NCBI RefSeq assembly: GCF_039531165.1
Contig: NZ_BAAAPN010000106.1
Location: 1 to 64,000 of the forward strand
From: Nostocoides_A vanveenii
Lineage (GTDB): Bacteria; Actinomycetota; Actinomycetes; Actinomycetales; Dermatophilaceae
Direction of reading: 5' to 3'
Length of the DNA stretch: 64,000 nucleotides
How positions within the stretch are numbered: position 1 is the stretch's first letter; each line of letters begins with the position of its first letter. This document shows, piece after piece, positions 35,629 through 44,332 of this stretch. The position numbers and the translations under genes are program-made. Below the pieces are notes generated by a model. The model worked only from the letters and a program-made list of their open reading frames with translations, was not told the DNA's origin and did not search any database.

Positions 35629-38073
35629 ATGAGCACCCTTTTCGACGAGCTGCCCGAGTGGTCGGCCGATGTCACGGAGGCCGGCATCCCCGCGTGGGCG
35701 ATGACGGCCGAGGGCCCTGCGCGCGCCCACCGCGGGGTGGCCGGTCGCGAGGTGGCAGGTGAGGCTCCGGGGCGGGGGGAGGCGCCGGCATACGGGCGGG
35801 TGGACGTCGAGAGCCTGCTCGCGGGCCTGAACCCTCAACAACGCGAGGCCGTCGTCCACGACGGGCCGCCGTTGTTGATCGTCGCCGGCGCCGGCTCGGG
35901 CAAGACCCGCGTGCTCGCGCATCGCATCGCCTACCTCCTTGGTCACCGGGGCGTCCAGCCCGGGCAGATCCTCGCCATCACCTTCACCAACAAGGCCGCC
36001 GCCGAGATGCGCGAGCGTGTGGCGAGCCTGGTCGGGCCGCGCGCCAAGGCCATGTGGGTGATGACCTTCCACTCGGCGTGCGTGCGGATCCTGCGCCACG
36101 AGGCGAGCAAGGTCGGCCTGAAGTCGAGCTTCTCGATCTACGACGCGGCCGACAGCCACCGCCTGATGGCCCTGGTCCTGCGCGACATGGACCTCGACCC
36201 CAAGCGCTTCAACCCGCGCTCCTTCTCCCACCAGGTCAGCAACCTCAAGAACGACCTCATCGACGAGGACACCTATGCCGCGCGGGTCGGCGAAGAGAAC
36301 ACGGGCACCGAGCAGGAGCGCCTGCTCGCCGAGGCCTACCGCACCTATCAGCGGCGACTGCGGCAGGCCAACGCCCTCGACTTCGACGACCTGATCATGA
36401 CGACGGTCAACATCCTGCAGACCTTCCCCGATGTGGCCGAGCACTACCGGCGGCGCTTCCGGCACATCTTGGTGGACGAGTACCAGGACACCAATCACGC
36501 GCAATATGTCCTGATCCGCGAGCTCGTCGGCGGCGAAGGAGCAACCCGGCGCGACGACCCGGATGCCCCCGTCGTGCCACCCGGCGAACTCGTTGTCGTC
36601 GGTGACGCGGACCAGTCGATCTATGCCTTCCGCGGTGCGACGATCCGCAATATCGAGGAGTTCGAGGAGGACTATCCGCACGCTAAAGTCGTTCTGCTGG
36701 AACAGAACTACCGCTCGACGCAGACCATCCTGCGCGCCGCGAACGCCGTCATCCGGCGCAATCAGGGTCGGCGCGAGAAGACCCTGTGGTCCGAGGCCGG
36801 CGACGGCTCGGCGATCGTCGGCTATGTCGGGGACTCCGAGCACGACGAGGCGGCCTTCGTCGCGCGGCGCATCGACACGCTCGGCGACGAGTCCGGGGTG
36901 CAGCCGAAGGATGTCGCGGTCTTCTATCGCACCAATGCGCAGTCACGGGCCCTCGAAGAGGTCTTCATCCGCGTCGGTTTGCCCTACAAGGTCGTCGGCG
37001 GCACCCGGTTCTACGAGCGACGTGAGATCAAGGACGCGCTCGCCTATCTGCGTGTCCTGGCCAACCCGGCGGACACGATCAACCTGCGACGGATTCTCAA
37101 TGTCCCCAAGCGGGGGATCGGTGACCGGGCGGAGGCGTGCGTGGCCGCGCTGGCCGAACGTGAGCGGATCCCCTTCATCGCCGCCCTCGGCCGGGCGGCG
37201 GATGCCCCCGGCATCGCCACCCGCTCGGTCGCCGCGATTGACGGGTTCACCGGGATGCTCGAGCGGCTGCGGCTGGTCCGTGACGAGGGGAACGGCGTCG
37301 CCCCGCTGCTCGAGGCCGTGCTCGACCAGAGCGGGTATGTCGCGGAGTTGCGCGCCAGCCGCGACCCCCAAGACGAGACACGCCTGGAGAACTTGCGCGA
37401 GTTGCTTTCCGTCGCAACGGAGTTCGACGAAGTCCGGATCGAGACGGGTGAGGTGATCGCGCTCGACGACTTCCTCGAGCAGGTGTCGCTGGTCGCCGAC
37501 GCGGACGAGATCCCGGACACCGAGGACGGCGGCGGCGTCGTGACGCTGATGACACTGCATACGGCCAAGGGGCTGGAGTTCCCGGTCGTCTTCCTCACCG
37601 GCCTCGAGGACGGCACGTTCCCGCACCTGCGCTCGATGAACGACGAGAAGGAGATGGAGGAGGAGCGCCGCCTGGCGTATGTCGGCATCACCCGCGCCCG
37701 CGAACGCCTCCACGTCACCCGCGCGTCCGTCCGGCGCGCGTGGGGTGCACCGCAGTACCATCCCGCCTCGCGCTTCCTCGACGAGATCCCCCACGAGCTG
37801 ATCGACTGGGAGCGGCTGGAGGTCGAGCCCCGGCGATCCTTCGAATCGCCCTCGCTGGCGCGCCTCGCGGCGCGCCCGGGCGTGCGCTCACCCGGCACCA
37901 AGCCGGTGTTGGCGCTCAAGGCGGGCGACCGGGTCTCGCACGACAGCTTCGGGCTGGGCACCGTGGTGCGCATCGACGGGCAGGGCGACAAAACCCAGGC
38001 GCACGTCGATTTCGGTGGGGACGCCGGCCTCAAGCGGCTCCTGCTGCGTTACGCCCCGCTGGTGAAGTTGTAG
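35629..38073 (+). CDS. pcrA: ATP-dependent DNA helicase PcrA/UvrD
   Basis: An 814-residue SF1A helicase. Motif I is AGAGSGKTRVL, motif II VDEYQDTN, motif III GDADQSIYAFRGA, motif IV QNYRST, motif V TLHTAKGLEF and motif VI VGITRARERL. The C-terminal Tudor-like domain (GDRVSHDSFGLGTVV) binds RNA polymerase in relatives. An N-terminal extension of about 65 residues precedes LNPQQREAV and contains a Gly/Ala linker with one octamer copy (35786). TAGGGT at 35612-35617 lies 11 nt before ATG 35629; the TTG at 35617 is a less likely start. PcrA unwinds DNA in nucleotide excision repair and replication restart. Confidence 0.96.
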   Translation: MSTLFDELPEWSADVTEAGIPAWAMTAEGPARAHRGVAGREVAGEAPGRGEAPAYGRVDVESLLAGLNPQQREAVVHDGPPLLIVAGAGSGKTRVLAHRIAYLLGHRGVQPGQILAITFTNKAAAEMRERVASLVGPRAKAMWVMTFHSACVRILRHEASKVGLKSSFSIYDAADSHRLMALVLRDMDLDPKRFNPRSFSHQVSNLKNDLIDEDTYAARVGEENTGTEQERLLAEAYRTYQRRLRQANALDFDDLIMTTVNILQTFPDVAEHYRRRFRHILVDEYQDTNHAQYVLIRELVGGEGATRRDDPDAPVVPPGELVVVGDADQSIYAFRGATIRNIEEFEEDYPHAKVVLLEQNYRSTQTILRAANAVIRRNQGRREKTLWSEAGDGSAIVGYVGDSEHDEAAFVARRIDTLGDESGVQPKDVAVFYRTNAQSRALEEVFIRVGLPYKVVGGTRFYERREIKDALAYLRVLANPADTINLRRILNVPKRGIGDRAEACVAALAERERIPFIAALGRAADAPGIATRSVAAIDGFTGMLERLRLVRDEGNGVAPLLEAVLDQSGYVAELRASRDPQDETRLENLRELLSVATEFDEVRIETGEVIALDDFLEQVSLVADADEIPDTEDGGGVVTLMTLHTAKGLEFPVVFLTGLEDGTFPHLRSMNDEKEMEEERRLAYVGITRARERLHVTRASVRRAWGAPQYHPASRFLDEIPHELIDWERLEVEPRRSFESPSLARLAARPGVRSPGTKPVLALKAGDRVSHDSFGLGTVVRIDGQGDKTQAHVDFGGDAGLKRLLLRYAPLVKL

Positions 38074-38116
38074 ACCCCGCCGCGACGGGCGTGGGCCAGG
38101 CTGGTTGAGGCTGAGC

Positions 38117-38866
38117 TCAGATGGTGATCTTGTGGGCCCGAAGCCAGGGCTTCGGGTCGATCGCGGCGCCCCCGCCCGGGTGGATCTCCAGATGCAGGTG
38201 CGGGCCAGTGGAGTGCCCGGTGTTGCCCGAGGCGCCGACGATGGTTCCGGGGGCGACCTTCTGGCCGACCTTGACCGCGATCGACGACATGTGCCCGTAG
38301 TAGGACACCACGCCAGTCCAGTAGCGGATCTCGACCTTGAGGCCGTAGCCCTGGGCGGCGCCCGCCTTGACGACGGTGCCCGTCGACATCGCCCGCAGCG
38401 GTGTGCCTACGGGGGTGCCGAAGTCGAGGCCGGCGTGCAGGCGACCCCAGCGGTAGCCGAAGTTCGAGGTCAGGTTGGGGTGGGCCAGCGGGTTGATCCA
38501 GCGGTGCGCGGCGGCCTTGGCCTTCTTGGCCTTCGCGATTCGCGCGGCCACCGCTTTGCGCTCGGCCGTGGCGCGGGCGGCGCGGATTTCGCCCTGTTCG
38601 CGCGACTGGGTGTCGGCGAGCTGACGGGCGTCCTCGACCGGCGTGGCCGACGAGGAGTCGGACACCGTCGTGCGCGCGGTCAGATGGCTGGCCAGCATGG
38701 CCGCGTCGTACGAGCCGACGGCGGGAGCCGCGGCCGGCAGCGCAGCGGAGGCACCGGACCCGGTCAGCGAGACCACCAAGGCGGCGGCAGCCCCGGCGGG
38801 CACCGCGATCCGGGGGCGGATGCGGCCGTGGGGGCGCAGCGAAGCGGACGAAGTCGTGCGGCTCAC
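38117..38866 (-). CDS. Secreted M23 peptidase
   Basis: A 249-residue protein. GTG 38866 gives an N-terminus with a signal peptide (core about residues 22-42). An Ala/Lys-rich helical region (about 75-140) is a likely coiled coil, and the C-terminal LytM/M23 domain has zinc ligands in HAGLDFG and HLHLEIHPGG. It would cut peptidoglycan cross-bridges or act in cell separation. The longer frame from 38983 has no signal peptide at its start. AGGA lies 7 nt before the GTG. A promoter and a GTAAC-N6-GTCAC repeat sit upstream. Confidence 0.9.
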   Translation of the reverse strand: MSRTTSSASLRPHGRIRPRIAVPAGAAAALVVSLTGSGASAALPAAAPAVGSYDAAMLASHLTARTTVSDSSSATPVEDARQLADTQSREQGEIRAARATAERKAVAARIAKAKKAKAAAHRWINPLAHPNLTSNFGYRWGRLHAGLDFGTPVGTPLRAMSTGTVVKAGAAQGYGLKVEIRYWTGVVSYYGHMSSIAVKVGQKVAPGTIVGASGNTGHSTGPHLHLEIHPGGGAAIDPKPWLRAHKITI

Positions 38867-39176
38867 AGGGGGTCCTAAAGGGGGACGAGGCTGGGGGGCC
38901 TGAACAAAGCAAGGTGCGTGGCGGTGATTGGGGGGAGCCACAGCACCGGCTCTTCTCTTGACATCAAGACTACCGTGACGCATTTGTTACACAAAATTCA
39001 ACGGCACGTCCGCGGCCCCGGACGCGGTTAATGTGATATCCACTGGCGCCCATCACCTGACGTCGGTAAGTCGCTGACCTGGGCATTCAGCGCGCTGTGG
39101 GACCGGCCGCGCATGGCTCCCGGGCCTCTTGTAAGAATGACCCAACCAGGGGGCACACATCGGCGTCGTAAGGGTC
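38867..39176. other. 310-bp divergent intergenic region
   Basis: The region separates the leftward M23 peptidase from the rightward ECF sigma gene. On the minus strand I see TTGTGT (38986-38991) and TAGTCT (38964-38969) with a 16-bp spacer as a likely promoter for the peptidase, overlapped by the GTAAC-N6-GTCAC repeat. The half next to the sigma gene (39000-39176) shows no convincing promoter, hairpin or reading frame. The c-di-AMP (ydaO) riboswitch often found before such peptidases was looked for and not seen. Confidence 0.5.
38975..38990 (-). promoter_or_regulatory. GTAAC-N6-GTCAC direct repeat, possible MtrA box
   Basis: On the minus strand GTAAC (38990-38986) and GTCAC (38979-38975) form a direct repeat with 11-bp phasing, lying in the promoter of the M23 peptidase gene. 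OmpR-family regulators such as MtrA, which controls cell-wall hydrolases in actinobacteria, bind direct repeats of this kind. GlnR recognises related half-sites, so the regulator is not certain. Confidence 0.4.
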
Positions 39177-39725
39177 ATGACCGCGATCGCCGCCCCCTCG
39201 CCACGCATCTGGAAGGGGGCGTCCGTGCCGGTCATCGGGTCCGTCGTCGACGCCGACGAGTATGCGGTGCGCGAGGTCTATCAGGCCTACTACGGGCAGC
39301 TGGCCGGCTGGGCAGCGCGCCTGGTCGGCGACCGCGATCTGGCCCACGATGTCGCCACCGAGGCCTTTGTCCGCCTGCTGAACCACTGGGGCGAGGTGGC
39401 CGAGCCGCGACCCTGGCTCTACACTGCCGCAGCCAATATCATCCGCGACCACTGGCGCAAGCGGGGCCGCGAACAGATCGCCTACGGCAAGGTCGGTCAC
39501 CAACTCGAGGTCGCCCAGGATCCGGATCTGGCCCGCGACCTCTCGGTTCGCTCGGCGGTCCAGCAACTGCCCGACCGCCTTCGGGTCGCGGTGATGCTGC
39601 ACTACTTCGCCGACCTGCCGGTCGCGCAAGTTGCCGCCCAGATGGGCAAGTCGGAGGGCGCCATCAAACGCGACCTCTGGGATGCCCGCAAACGGCTGGC
39701 CACCATTTTGGAAGGTGCCCGATGA
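39177..39725 (+). CDS. ECF RNA polymerase sigma factor
   Basis: A 182-residue sigma-70 family protein. Region 2 spans about residues 30-95 (DLAHDVATEAFVRLL, then PRPWLYTAAANIIRDHWRK) and region 4 about 120-175 (LPDRLRVAVMLHYFADLPV, then AIKRDLWDARKRL). Region 3 is absent, as in ECF factors. It overlaps by ATGA the gene for a single-pass membrane protein with an outside domain, which may be its sensor or anti-sigma. GTG 39225 is an alternative start that would trim 16 residues. Confidence 0.88.
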   Translation: MTAIAAPSPRIWKGASVPVIGSVVDADEYAVREVYQAYYGQLAGWAARLVGDRDLAHDVATEAFVRLLNHWGEVAEPRPWLYTAAANIIRDHWRKRGREQIAYGKVGHQLEVAQDPDLARDLSVRSAVQQLPDRLRVAVMLHYFADLPVAQVAAQMGKSEGAIKRDLWDARKRLATILEGAR

Positions 39726-41173
39726 CCGACGACCGCGATCCGATCGCCGACTTCTTCGCCCGAGAACGCGCCCAGATCACCCCGCTGCCCGGTGACGACG
39801 AGCGCTGGCAATCCATCGTGCGCCAGTCCCGTCGCGGGCGGCGCGCCCGGCGCTCGTGGCTGCCGTATGCCGCGGGCCTGGCCGCCGCAGCTACCGTCGC
39901 CGGCTTCGCCGGCTACGGCTTGCGCGACATGCTGCCGGGCAATTCCACCGTCGTCGCCGGCGCCACCAACACCCTGCCGCCCCTGGCCAGCGGTCCGAGT
40001 CCGACGTCGCCGAGCCCATCCGCAGCCGAACTCCCCACTAGTGGTTCGTCCGGGGCCCACTCCAGCGTGACGACCAGCGCGAGCACCCCCCCGACCGAGT
40101 CGACGAGCGCGTCCACCGGTGCGATCTGGCCGCTGCCGATGGTTCAGAACTTCGCGTTGCTGTCGATGTCGCAGGCCAGTGGGCGGGCCGTCTATGCCCT
40201 AGGCACCGGCCTGTGCAGCGACCATCCGTGCCGCGTCGTCGTCCGCTCACTGGACCATGGCACGACCTGGCAGCGGGTCGCCACCCTGGATGACCCCAAG
40301 ACGTCCGCGACCGTGGGCGCAGTCGGTGCCGCGGGCTCCTTCACGCAGATCCGGATGGCGAACGAGCAGGTCGGCTGGGTCTTTGGTGACGGTCTGATGC
40401 AGACCACCGACGGCGGCCGGACTTTCCACGCCTATTCCCACGTGGGCGCCTCGGTGCTCGACGTAGCGACCGACGGGACACATGTCGCCATCGTGTCGAG
40501 CTCAGGTGTCTGTGACGGCGGCACGTGCGCGGGGCCCCTCCTCGCCCAAGTCGCCCCGGTGACGGCATCCGGCGCTGGGGAGACGGCCGTGGAAATGCCG
40601 GCGGGCAAGGTCGACGGGGCGAGTGTCGACTGGTTGGCCGGCCGGGCCTATGTCTCGGCGCGGACGGCCGACGACAGCGCCGCCCCGCTGGTCATCACCC
40701 CCGAAGGCAAGTCGAGCGCCCTGGACGTCGGCTGCGAGAAGCCGCCAACCCAGGTCTTCCGCGCCGCCGACGGCAGCGCCGTCTTCGCTGCGTGCCGCGG
40801 CGGGACCAAGGACGCGAACACGGCCTACGCGATCCAGCGCTCGACGGACGACGGTGTCACGTGGGCGGCTGTGCAGGGCTCGAGTCTCACCTTGCCCGCG
40901 AACGCCGAACTCGTCTCCTTCGCGGCTGCCGATGCGACGCACCTGATCGCCACAGCGGGCAGCAATGCGACCGGCTCCGGGGCATTGCTCGCCTCCTCCG
41001 ACGGTGGCCGGGCTTGGGCCGCATTCACCAACCCGGCTCTGCCAGAGCACGGCTGGCGTTGGGTGGGTGCTCCGGGTGCCGGGTGGTACTACTTGCTCCC
41101 CGTCGACGGGCAGCGGTCGTTCTGGTGGGGCCGGCAGCTGGGCGCCACGTGGGCACAACAGCCGATGAACTGA
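39722..41173 (+). CDS. Membrane-anchored BNR/Ycf48-like propeller protein, sigma partner
   Basis: A 483-residue protein. A 45-residue cytoplasmic part ends in a basic stop-transfer run (RRGRRARRSWLP), one helix spans about 47-68, a Ser/Thr/Pro linker covers about 85-140, and the outside domain has BNR-like repeats with DHGTTWQRV, TTDGGRTFHAYS, STDDGVTWAAV and SSDGGRAWAAF. The layout (short inner part, one helix, large sensor) and overlap with the ECF gene suggest an anti-sigma or signal-input role, although no known anti-sigma fold is recognised inside. Confidence 0.7.
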   Translation: MTDDRDPIADFFARERAQITPLPGDDERWQSIVRQSRRGRRARRSWLPYAAGLAAAATVAGFAGYGLRDMLPGNSTVVAGATNTLPPLASGPSPTSPSPSAAELPTSGSSGAHSSVTTSASTPPTESTSASTGAIWPLPMVQNFALLSMSQASGRAVYALGTGLCSDHPCRVVVRSLDHGTTWQRVATLDDPKTSATVGAVGAAGSFTQIRMANEQVGWVFGDGLMQTTDGGRTFHAYSHVGASVLDVATDGTHVAIVSSSGVCDGGTCAGPLLAQVAPVTASGAGETAVEMPAGKVDGASVDWLAGRAYVSARTADDSAAPLVITPEGKSSALDVGCEKPPTQVFRAADGSAVFAACRGGTKDANTAYAIQRSTDDGVTWAAVQGSSLTLPANAELVSFAAADATHLIATAGSNATGSGALLASSDGGRAWAAFTNPALPEHGWRWVGAPGAGWYYLLPVDGQRSFWWGRQLGATWAQQPMN

Positions 41174-41342
41174 CGTCTCCCGACCAGCCGGCGCGCGAGG
41201 GCGTCCATACGGCGAACGTGACCAGGGCAATGGTCCGCCTGGCCCGCAGCACCTCCTGGGTCGGTCTAGGCTCGGAGCGACCCCAACCCGGTTCTGGGCT
41301 GCCCACTTCGCAGCAGCGACGCAACGAAGGACGGAAATCCGC

Positions 41343-42545
41343 GTGGATCTATACGAGTACCAAGCTCGCGACCTTTTCGAGAAGCACGGCGTGCCCGTGC
41401 TGGGCGGGGCGGTAGCGACCACCGCGGCCGAAGCCCGCGCAGCTGCTGAGACGATCGGCGCCCAGAGCGGCGGCGTGACCGTCGTCAAGGCCCAGGTCAA
41501 GACCGGCGGCCGCGGCAAGGCGGGCGGCGTGAAGGTCGCCAAGAACGCCGACGAGGCGCAAACGTATGCCGAGCACATCCTCGGGATGGACATCAAAGGC
41601 CACACCGTCAAGCGGGTGATGATCGCCCAGGGCGCCCAGATCGCCGAGGAGTACTACTTCTCCATCCTGCTCGACCGGGCCAATCGCACCTACCTCGCCA
41701 TGTGCAGCGTCGAGGGCGGCATGGACATCGAGACCCTTGCGGTCGAGCGCCCGGAGGCCCTCGCCAAGGTCGCTGTCGACCCCAATATCGGCATCGACGC
41801 CGCCAAGGCCGCCGAGATCGTCGAGGCGGCCGGCTTCGACGCCGAGACGGGCGCCAAGGTCGCTCCGGTGCTCGAGCGCCTGTGGGAGGTCTACCGCGAC
41901 GAGGACGCGACCCTGGTGGAGGTCAACCCACTGGTCAAGACCGCAGCAGGAGACATCATCGCCCTAGACGGCAAAGTCTCTATCGATGAGAACTCCGATT
42001 TCCGGCACCCGGATCACCAGGCGTTTGTCGATCACTCCAAGACCGACCCGCTGGAAGTTCTGGCCATCGAGCGCGGCCTCAACTACGTCAAGCTCGACGG
42101 TGACGTCGGCATCATCGGCAATGGCGCCGGCCTGGTGATGTCCACGCTCGATGTCGTGGCGTATGCCGGCGAGGAGTTCACCCTTCCCGACGGCGGCCAC
42201 CCCGCACCGGCGAACTTCCTCGACATCGGCGGTGGAGCCAACGCCGACGTGATGGCTAACGGACTCGACGTCATCTTCGAGGACGCCCAGGTCAAAGCGG
42301 TCTTCGTCAACGTCTTCGGGGGGATCACGGCCTGCGACGCGGTCGCGGACGGGATCGTGCAGGCATACGGGATCCTCGCCGGTCACGGTAAGGAACCCAA
42401 GCCGCTGGTGGTGCGCCTCGACGGCAACAACGCCGAGCTAGGTCGGCAGATCCTCGACGACGCGGCGCTGCCGAAGCTCGAGCGTGTCGACACGATGGAC
42501 GGTGCGGCTCGCCGCGTCGCCGAACTCGCGGCCACGGCCCACTGA
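41343..42545 (+). CDS. sucC: Succinyl-CoA synthetase beta subunit
   Basis: A 400-residue ATP-grasp subunit. It opens MDLYEYQARDLFEKHGVPVL, then shows KAQVKTGGRGKAGGVK in the nucleotide-binding fold, the metal-binding EVNPLV, and the C-terminal CoA-ligase part with NVFGGITACDAVADGI. It makes ADP- or GDP-dependent succinate/succinyl-CoA interconversion possible in the TCA cycle. GTG 41343 has GAAGGA 12 nt upstream, and TAGGCT at 41267-41272 is a candidate -10. The alpha subunit follows 32 bp downstream. Confidence 0.97.
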   Translation: MDLYEYQARDLFEKHGVPVLGGAVATTAAEARAAAETIGAQSGGVTVVKAQVKTGGRGKAGGVKVAKNADEAQTYAEHILGMDIKGHTVKRVMIAQGAQIAEEYYFSILLDRANRTYLAMCSVEGGMDIETLAVERPEALAKVAVDPNIGIDAAKAAEIVEAAGFDAETGAKVAPVLERLWEVYRDEDATLVEVNPLVKTAAGDIIALDGKVSIDENSDFRHPDHQAFVDHSKTDPLEVLAIERGLNYVKLDGDVGIIGNGAGLVMSTLDVVAYAGEEFTLPDGGHPAPANFLDIGGGANADVMANGLDVIFEDAQVKAVFVNVFGGITACDAVADGIVQAYGILAGHGKEPKPLVVRLDGNNAELGRQILDDAALPKLERVDTMDGAARRVAELAATAH

Positions 42546-42577
42546 CCCCGAAGCGACAAAGGACGGCAGACGAAGCA

Positions 42578-43486
42578 ATGGCAATCTTTCTCGACGAGTT
42601 CTCCAAGGTCATCGTCCAGGGCATGACCGGCTCGGAGGGCATGAAGCACACCACGCGGATGCTCGCCTCGGGCACCCAGATCGTCGGTGGGGTCAACCCG
42701 CGCAAGGCGGGGGAGCAGGTCGGTTTCCCCGGCGATGTGACGGTCCCCGTCTTCGGCACCGTGGCCGAGGCGATGGCGGCGACCGGGGCGAATGTGTCGG
42801 TGATCTTCGTGCCCGCGGCCTTCACCAAGGCCGCGGTCATCGAGGCGATCGACGCAGGCATACCGCTGGCGGTCGTCATCACCGAGGGCGTCGCGGTCAA
42901 GGACACCGCGGAGTTCTACAACTACAGCATCGGGCGCGGCACCCGCATCATCGGCCCGAACTGCCCCGGCTTGATCAGCCCCGGCAAATCCAACGCCGGC
43001 ATCATCCCCGCCGACATCTCCGGTCCGGGACGCATCGGCCTGGTGTCCAAGTCCGGCACCTTGACCTATCAGATGATGTTCGAATTGCGCGACTTCGGCT
43101 TCTCGACCGCGGTCGGCATCGGCGGTGACCCAATCATCGGCACTACGCACATCGACTGCCTCGCGGCCTTCCAGGAGGACTCCGAGACCGATGCGATCGT
43201 GATGATCGGCGAGATCGGCGGCGACGCCGAGGAGCGGGCGGCCGCCTTCATCGCCGCCAATGTCACCAAGCCGGTCGTCGGCTATGTCGCGGGTTTCACC
43301 GCGCCCGAGGGCAAGACCATGGGCCACGCCGGCGCCATCGTCTCCGGCTCTTCGGGCACCGCGCAGGCGAAAAAGGAAGCCCTCGAGTCCGCCGGTGTCA
43401 AGGTCGGCAAGACGCCGTCGGAGACCGCCGAGTTGATGCGCGGCATCATGGCCGAGATCGCGTCACAGCAATCCGCGCCGATCTGA
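42578..43486 (+). CDS. sucD: Succinyl-CoA synthetase alpha subunit
   Basis: A 302-residue subunit that binds CoA and carries the phosphohistidine. The CoA site lies in the N-terminal Rossmann fold (VQGMTGSEGMKHT). His250 in GHAGAIVSG is the phosphorylated residue. GPNCPGLISPGKSNAGI is family-typical. It forms the heterotetramer with SucC and shares its operon; a strong hairpin follows the stop. Confidence 0.97.
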   Translation: MAIFLDEFSKVIVQGMTGSEGMKHTTRMLASGTQIVGGVNPRKAGEQVGFPGDVTVPVFGTVAEAMAATGANVSVIFVPAAFTKAAVIEAIDAGIPLAVVITEGVAVKDTAEFYNYSIGRGTRIIGPNCPGLISPGKSNAGIIPADISGPGRIGLVSKSGTLTYQMMFELRDFGFSTAVGIGGDPIIGTTHIDCLAAFQEDSETDAIVMIGEIGGDAEERAAAFIAANVTKPVVGYVAGFTAPEGKTMGHAGAIVSGSSGTAQAKKEALESAGVKVGKTPSETAELMRGIMAEIASQQSAPI

Positions 43487-43509
43487 TCGGCGTCGGAACC
43501 ACCCGCCGT

Positions 43510-43549
43510 GGGCGGCTGGTTGTGCGCGTCGACGCACGCCCAGCCGCCC
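43510..43549. terminator. Bidirectional hairpin terminator after sucD
   Basis: GGGCGGCTGG (43510-43519) pairs exactly with CCAGCCGCCC (43540-43549), and an inner GTGCG/CGCAC pair extends the stem. It lies between the convergent sucD and prepilin peptidase genes, 24 bp after the first stop and 18 bp before the second. Confidence 0.75.
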
Positions 43550-43566
43550 ATTGCCGTCGTGGGTGG

Positions 43567-44217
43567 CTATTGCAGCGCTAGGACGATCAGCGCGGCGGCG
43601 ATCATCGCCGGGCCGAAGGCGATCCGGTCCTTGCGCCCGACCCGGCGCAGCAGGAGCAGGGCGCCAGCCACGACGCCGGCGAGCAGGAAGGCCAGATAGA
43701 TGGCCAGCCCGAGGGGAGTCCAGCCGAACCACCCGAGCAACATCCCGATCAGCCCCGCCAGGGTGACATCGCCGCGGCCCAGGCTGCGCCGGCCGGCGAG
43801 CCGGTGCAGAAGGTAGTAGACGGCCCAGGCGGCGAGCCCGCCCAGCGCTGCGCGGCCCAGCGCCGGCCAGTCACGCGCCGCCCATGAGCAGATCGTCAGC
43901 AGCACAGCCAGGACTGGGTAGCACGGCCAGGTGATGACCCGGGGCAGTCGGTGGACCTCGAGGTCGATGGCGGCGAGAAGCACCCCGATCGCTGCTGCCA
44001 CGGCTGCGGTGACGAGCACGGGCCAAGCCCAATCGGCCAATCCGTAGGCGACTGCGCTGCAAGCGATTCCGGTGCCCGGGACGACCCACGCGTGCCGGTG
44101 CGCTGGTGGGTCGTCCGGATAGCGGTGGTGACCGGCGGCCAGTCGCGCCCGGAGGACGACGCCGGCGCCGAGCCCCAGCAACCCCGCGACGAGGGCAACC
44201 ACGTCCGGCGTATGCAC
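43567..44217 (-). CDS. A24-family prepilin peptidase
   Basis: A 216-residue membrane peptidase with about seven helices. The two catalytic Asp are in AAIDLEVHRLPR and in LGRGDVTLAG (GxGD). The N-terminal Cys-rich methyltransferase domain of PilD is absent, as in many actinobacterial forms. It would process pilin-like signal sequences for Tad/Flp or type IV-like machines. No other pilus gene is within the window. A type IV-like apparatus in this organism would matter for the uptake-sequence idea raised by the dispersed octamer. Confidence 0.85.
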   Translation of the reverse strand: MHTPDVVALVAGLLGLGAGVVLRARLAAGHHRYPDDPPAHRHAWVVPGTGIACSAVAYGLADWAWPVLVTAAVAAAIGVLLAAIDLEVHRLPRVITWPCYPVLAVLLTICSWAARDWPALGRAALGGLAAWAVYYLLHRLAGRRSLGRGDVTLAGLIGMLLGWFGWTPLGLAIYLAFLLAGVVAGALLLLRRVGRKDRIAFGPAMIAAALIVLALQ

Positions 44218-44267
44218 GCGTCACCCCCGCTCGCCGAGCCTCACCGAGATGGTGACGCCGACGCGAG

Positions 44268-44303
44268 CGTATGCCGCGCGCCCGGGTGGGCGCGCGGCAT
44301 ACG
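44268..44303. terminator. Perfect hairpin made from two inverted copies of the octamer
   Basis: CGTATGCCGCGCGCCC (44268-44283), loop GGGT, then the exact complement (44288-44303): a 16-bp perfect stem. Each arm contains one dispersed octamer, GTATGCCG at 44269 and CGGCATAC at 44295. It lies 30 bp past the end of the leftward 467-residue gene and before the start of the prepilin peptidase gene, so it can end the sigma operon. Confidence 0.85.
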
Positions 44304-44332
44304 TGCGAAGGTGTGGATAACCGCCGAGGGCG

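Noticed and set aside
38867..39000. ydaO-type c-di-AMP riboswitch before the M23 peptidase
   Set aside because: Such RNAs are common there, but I could not find the conserved core sequences on the minus strand.
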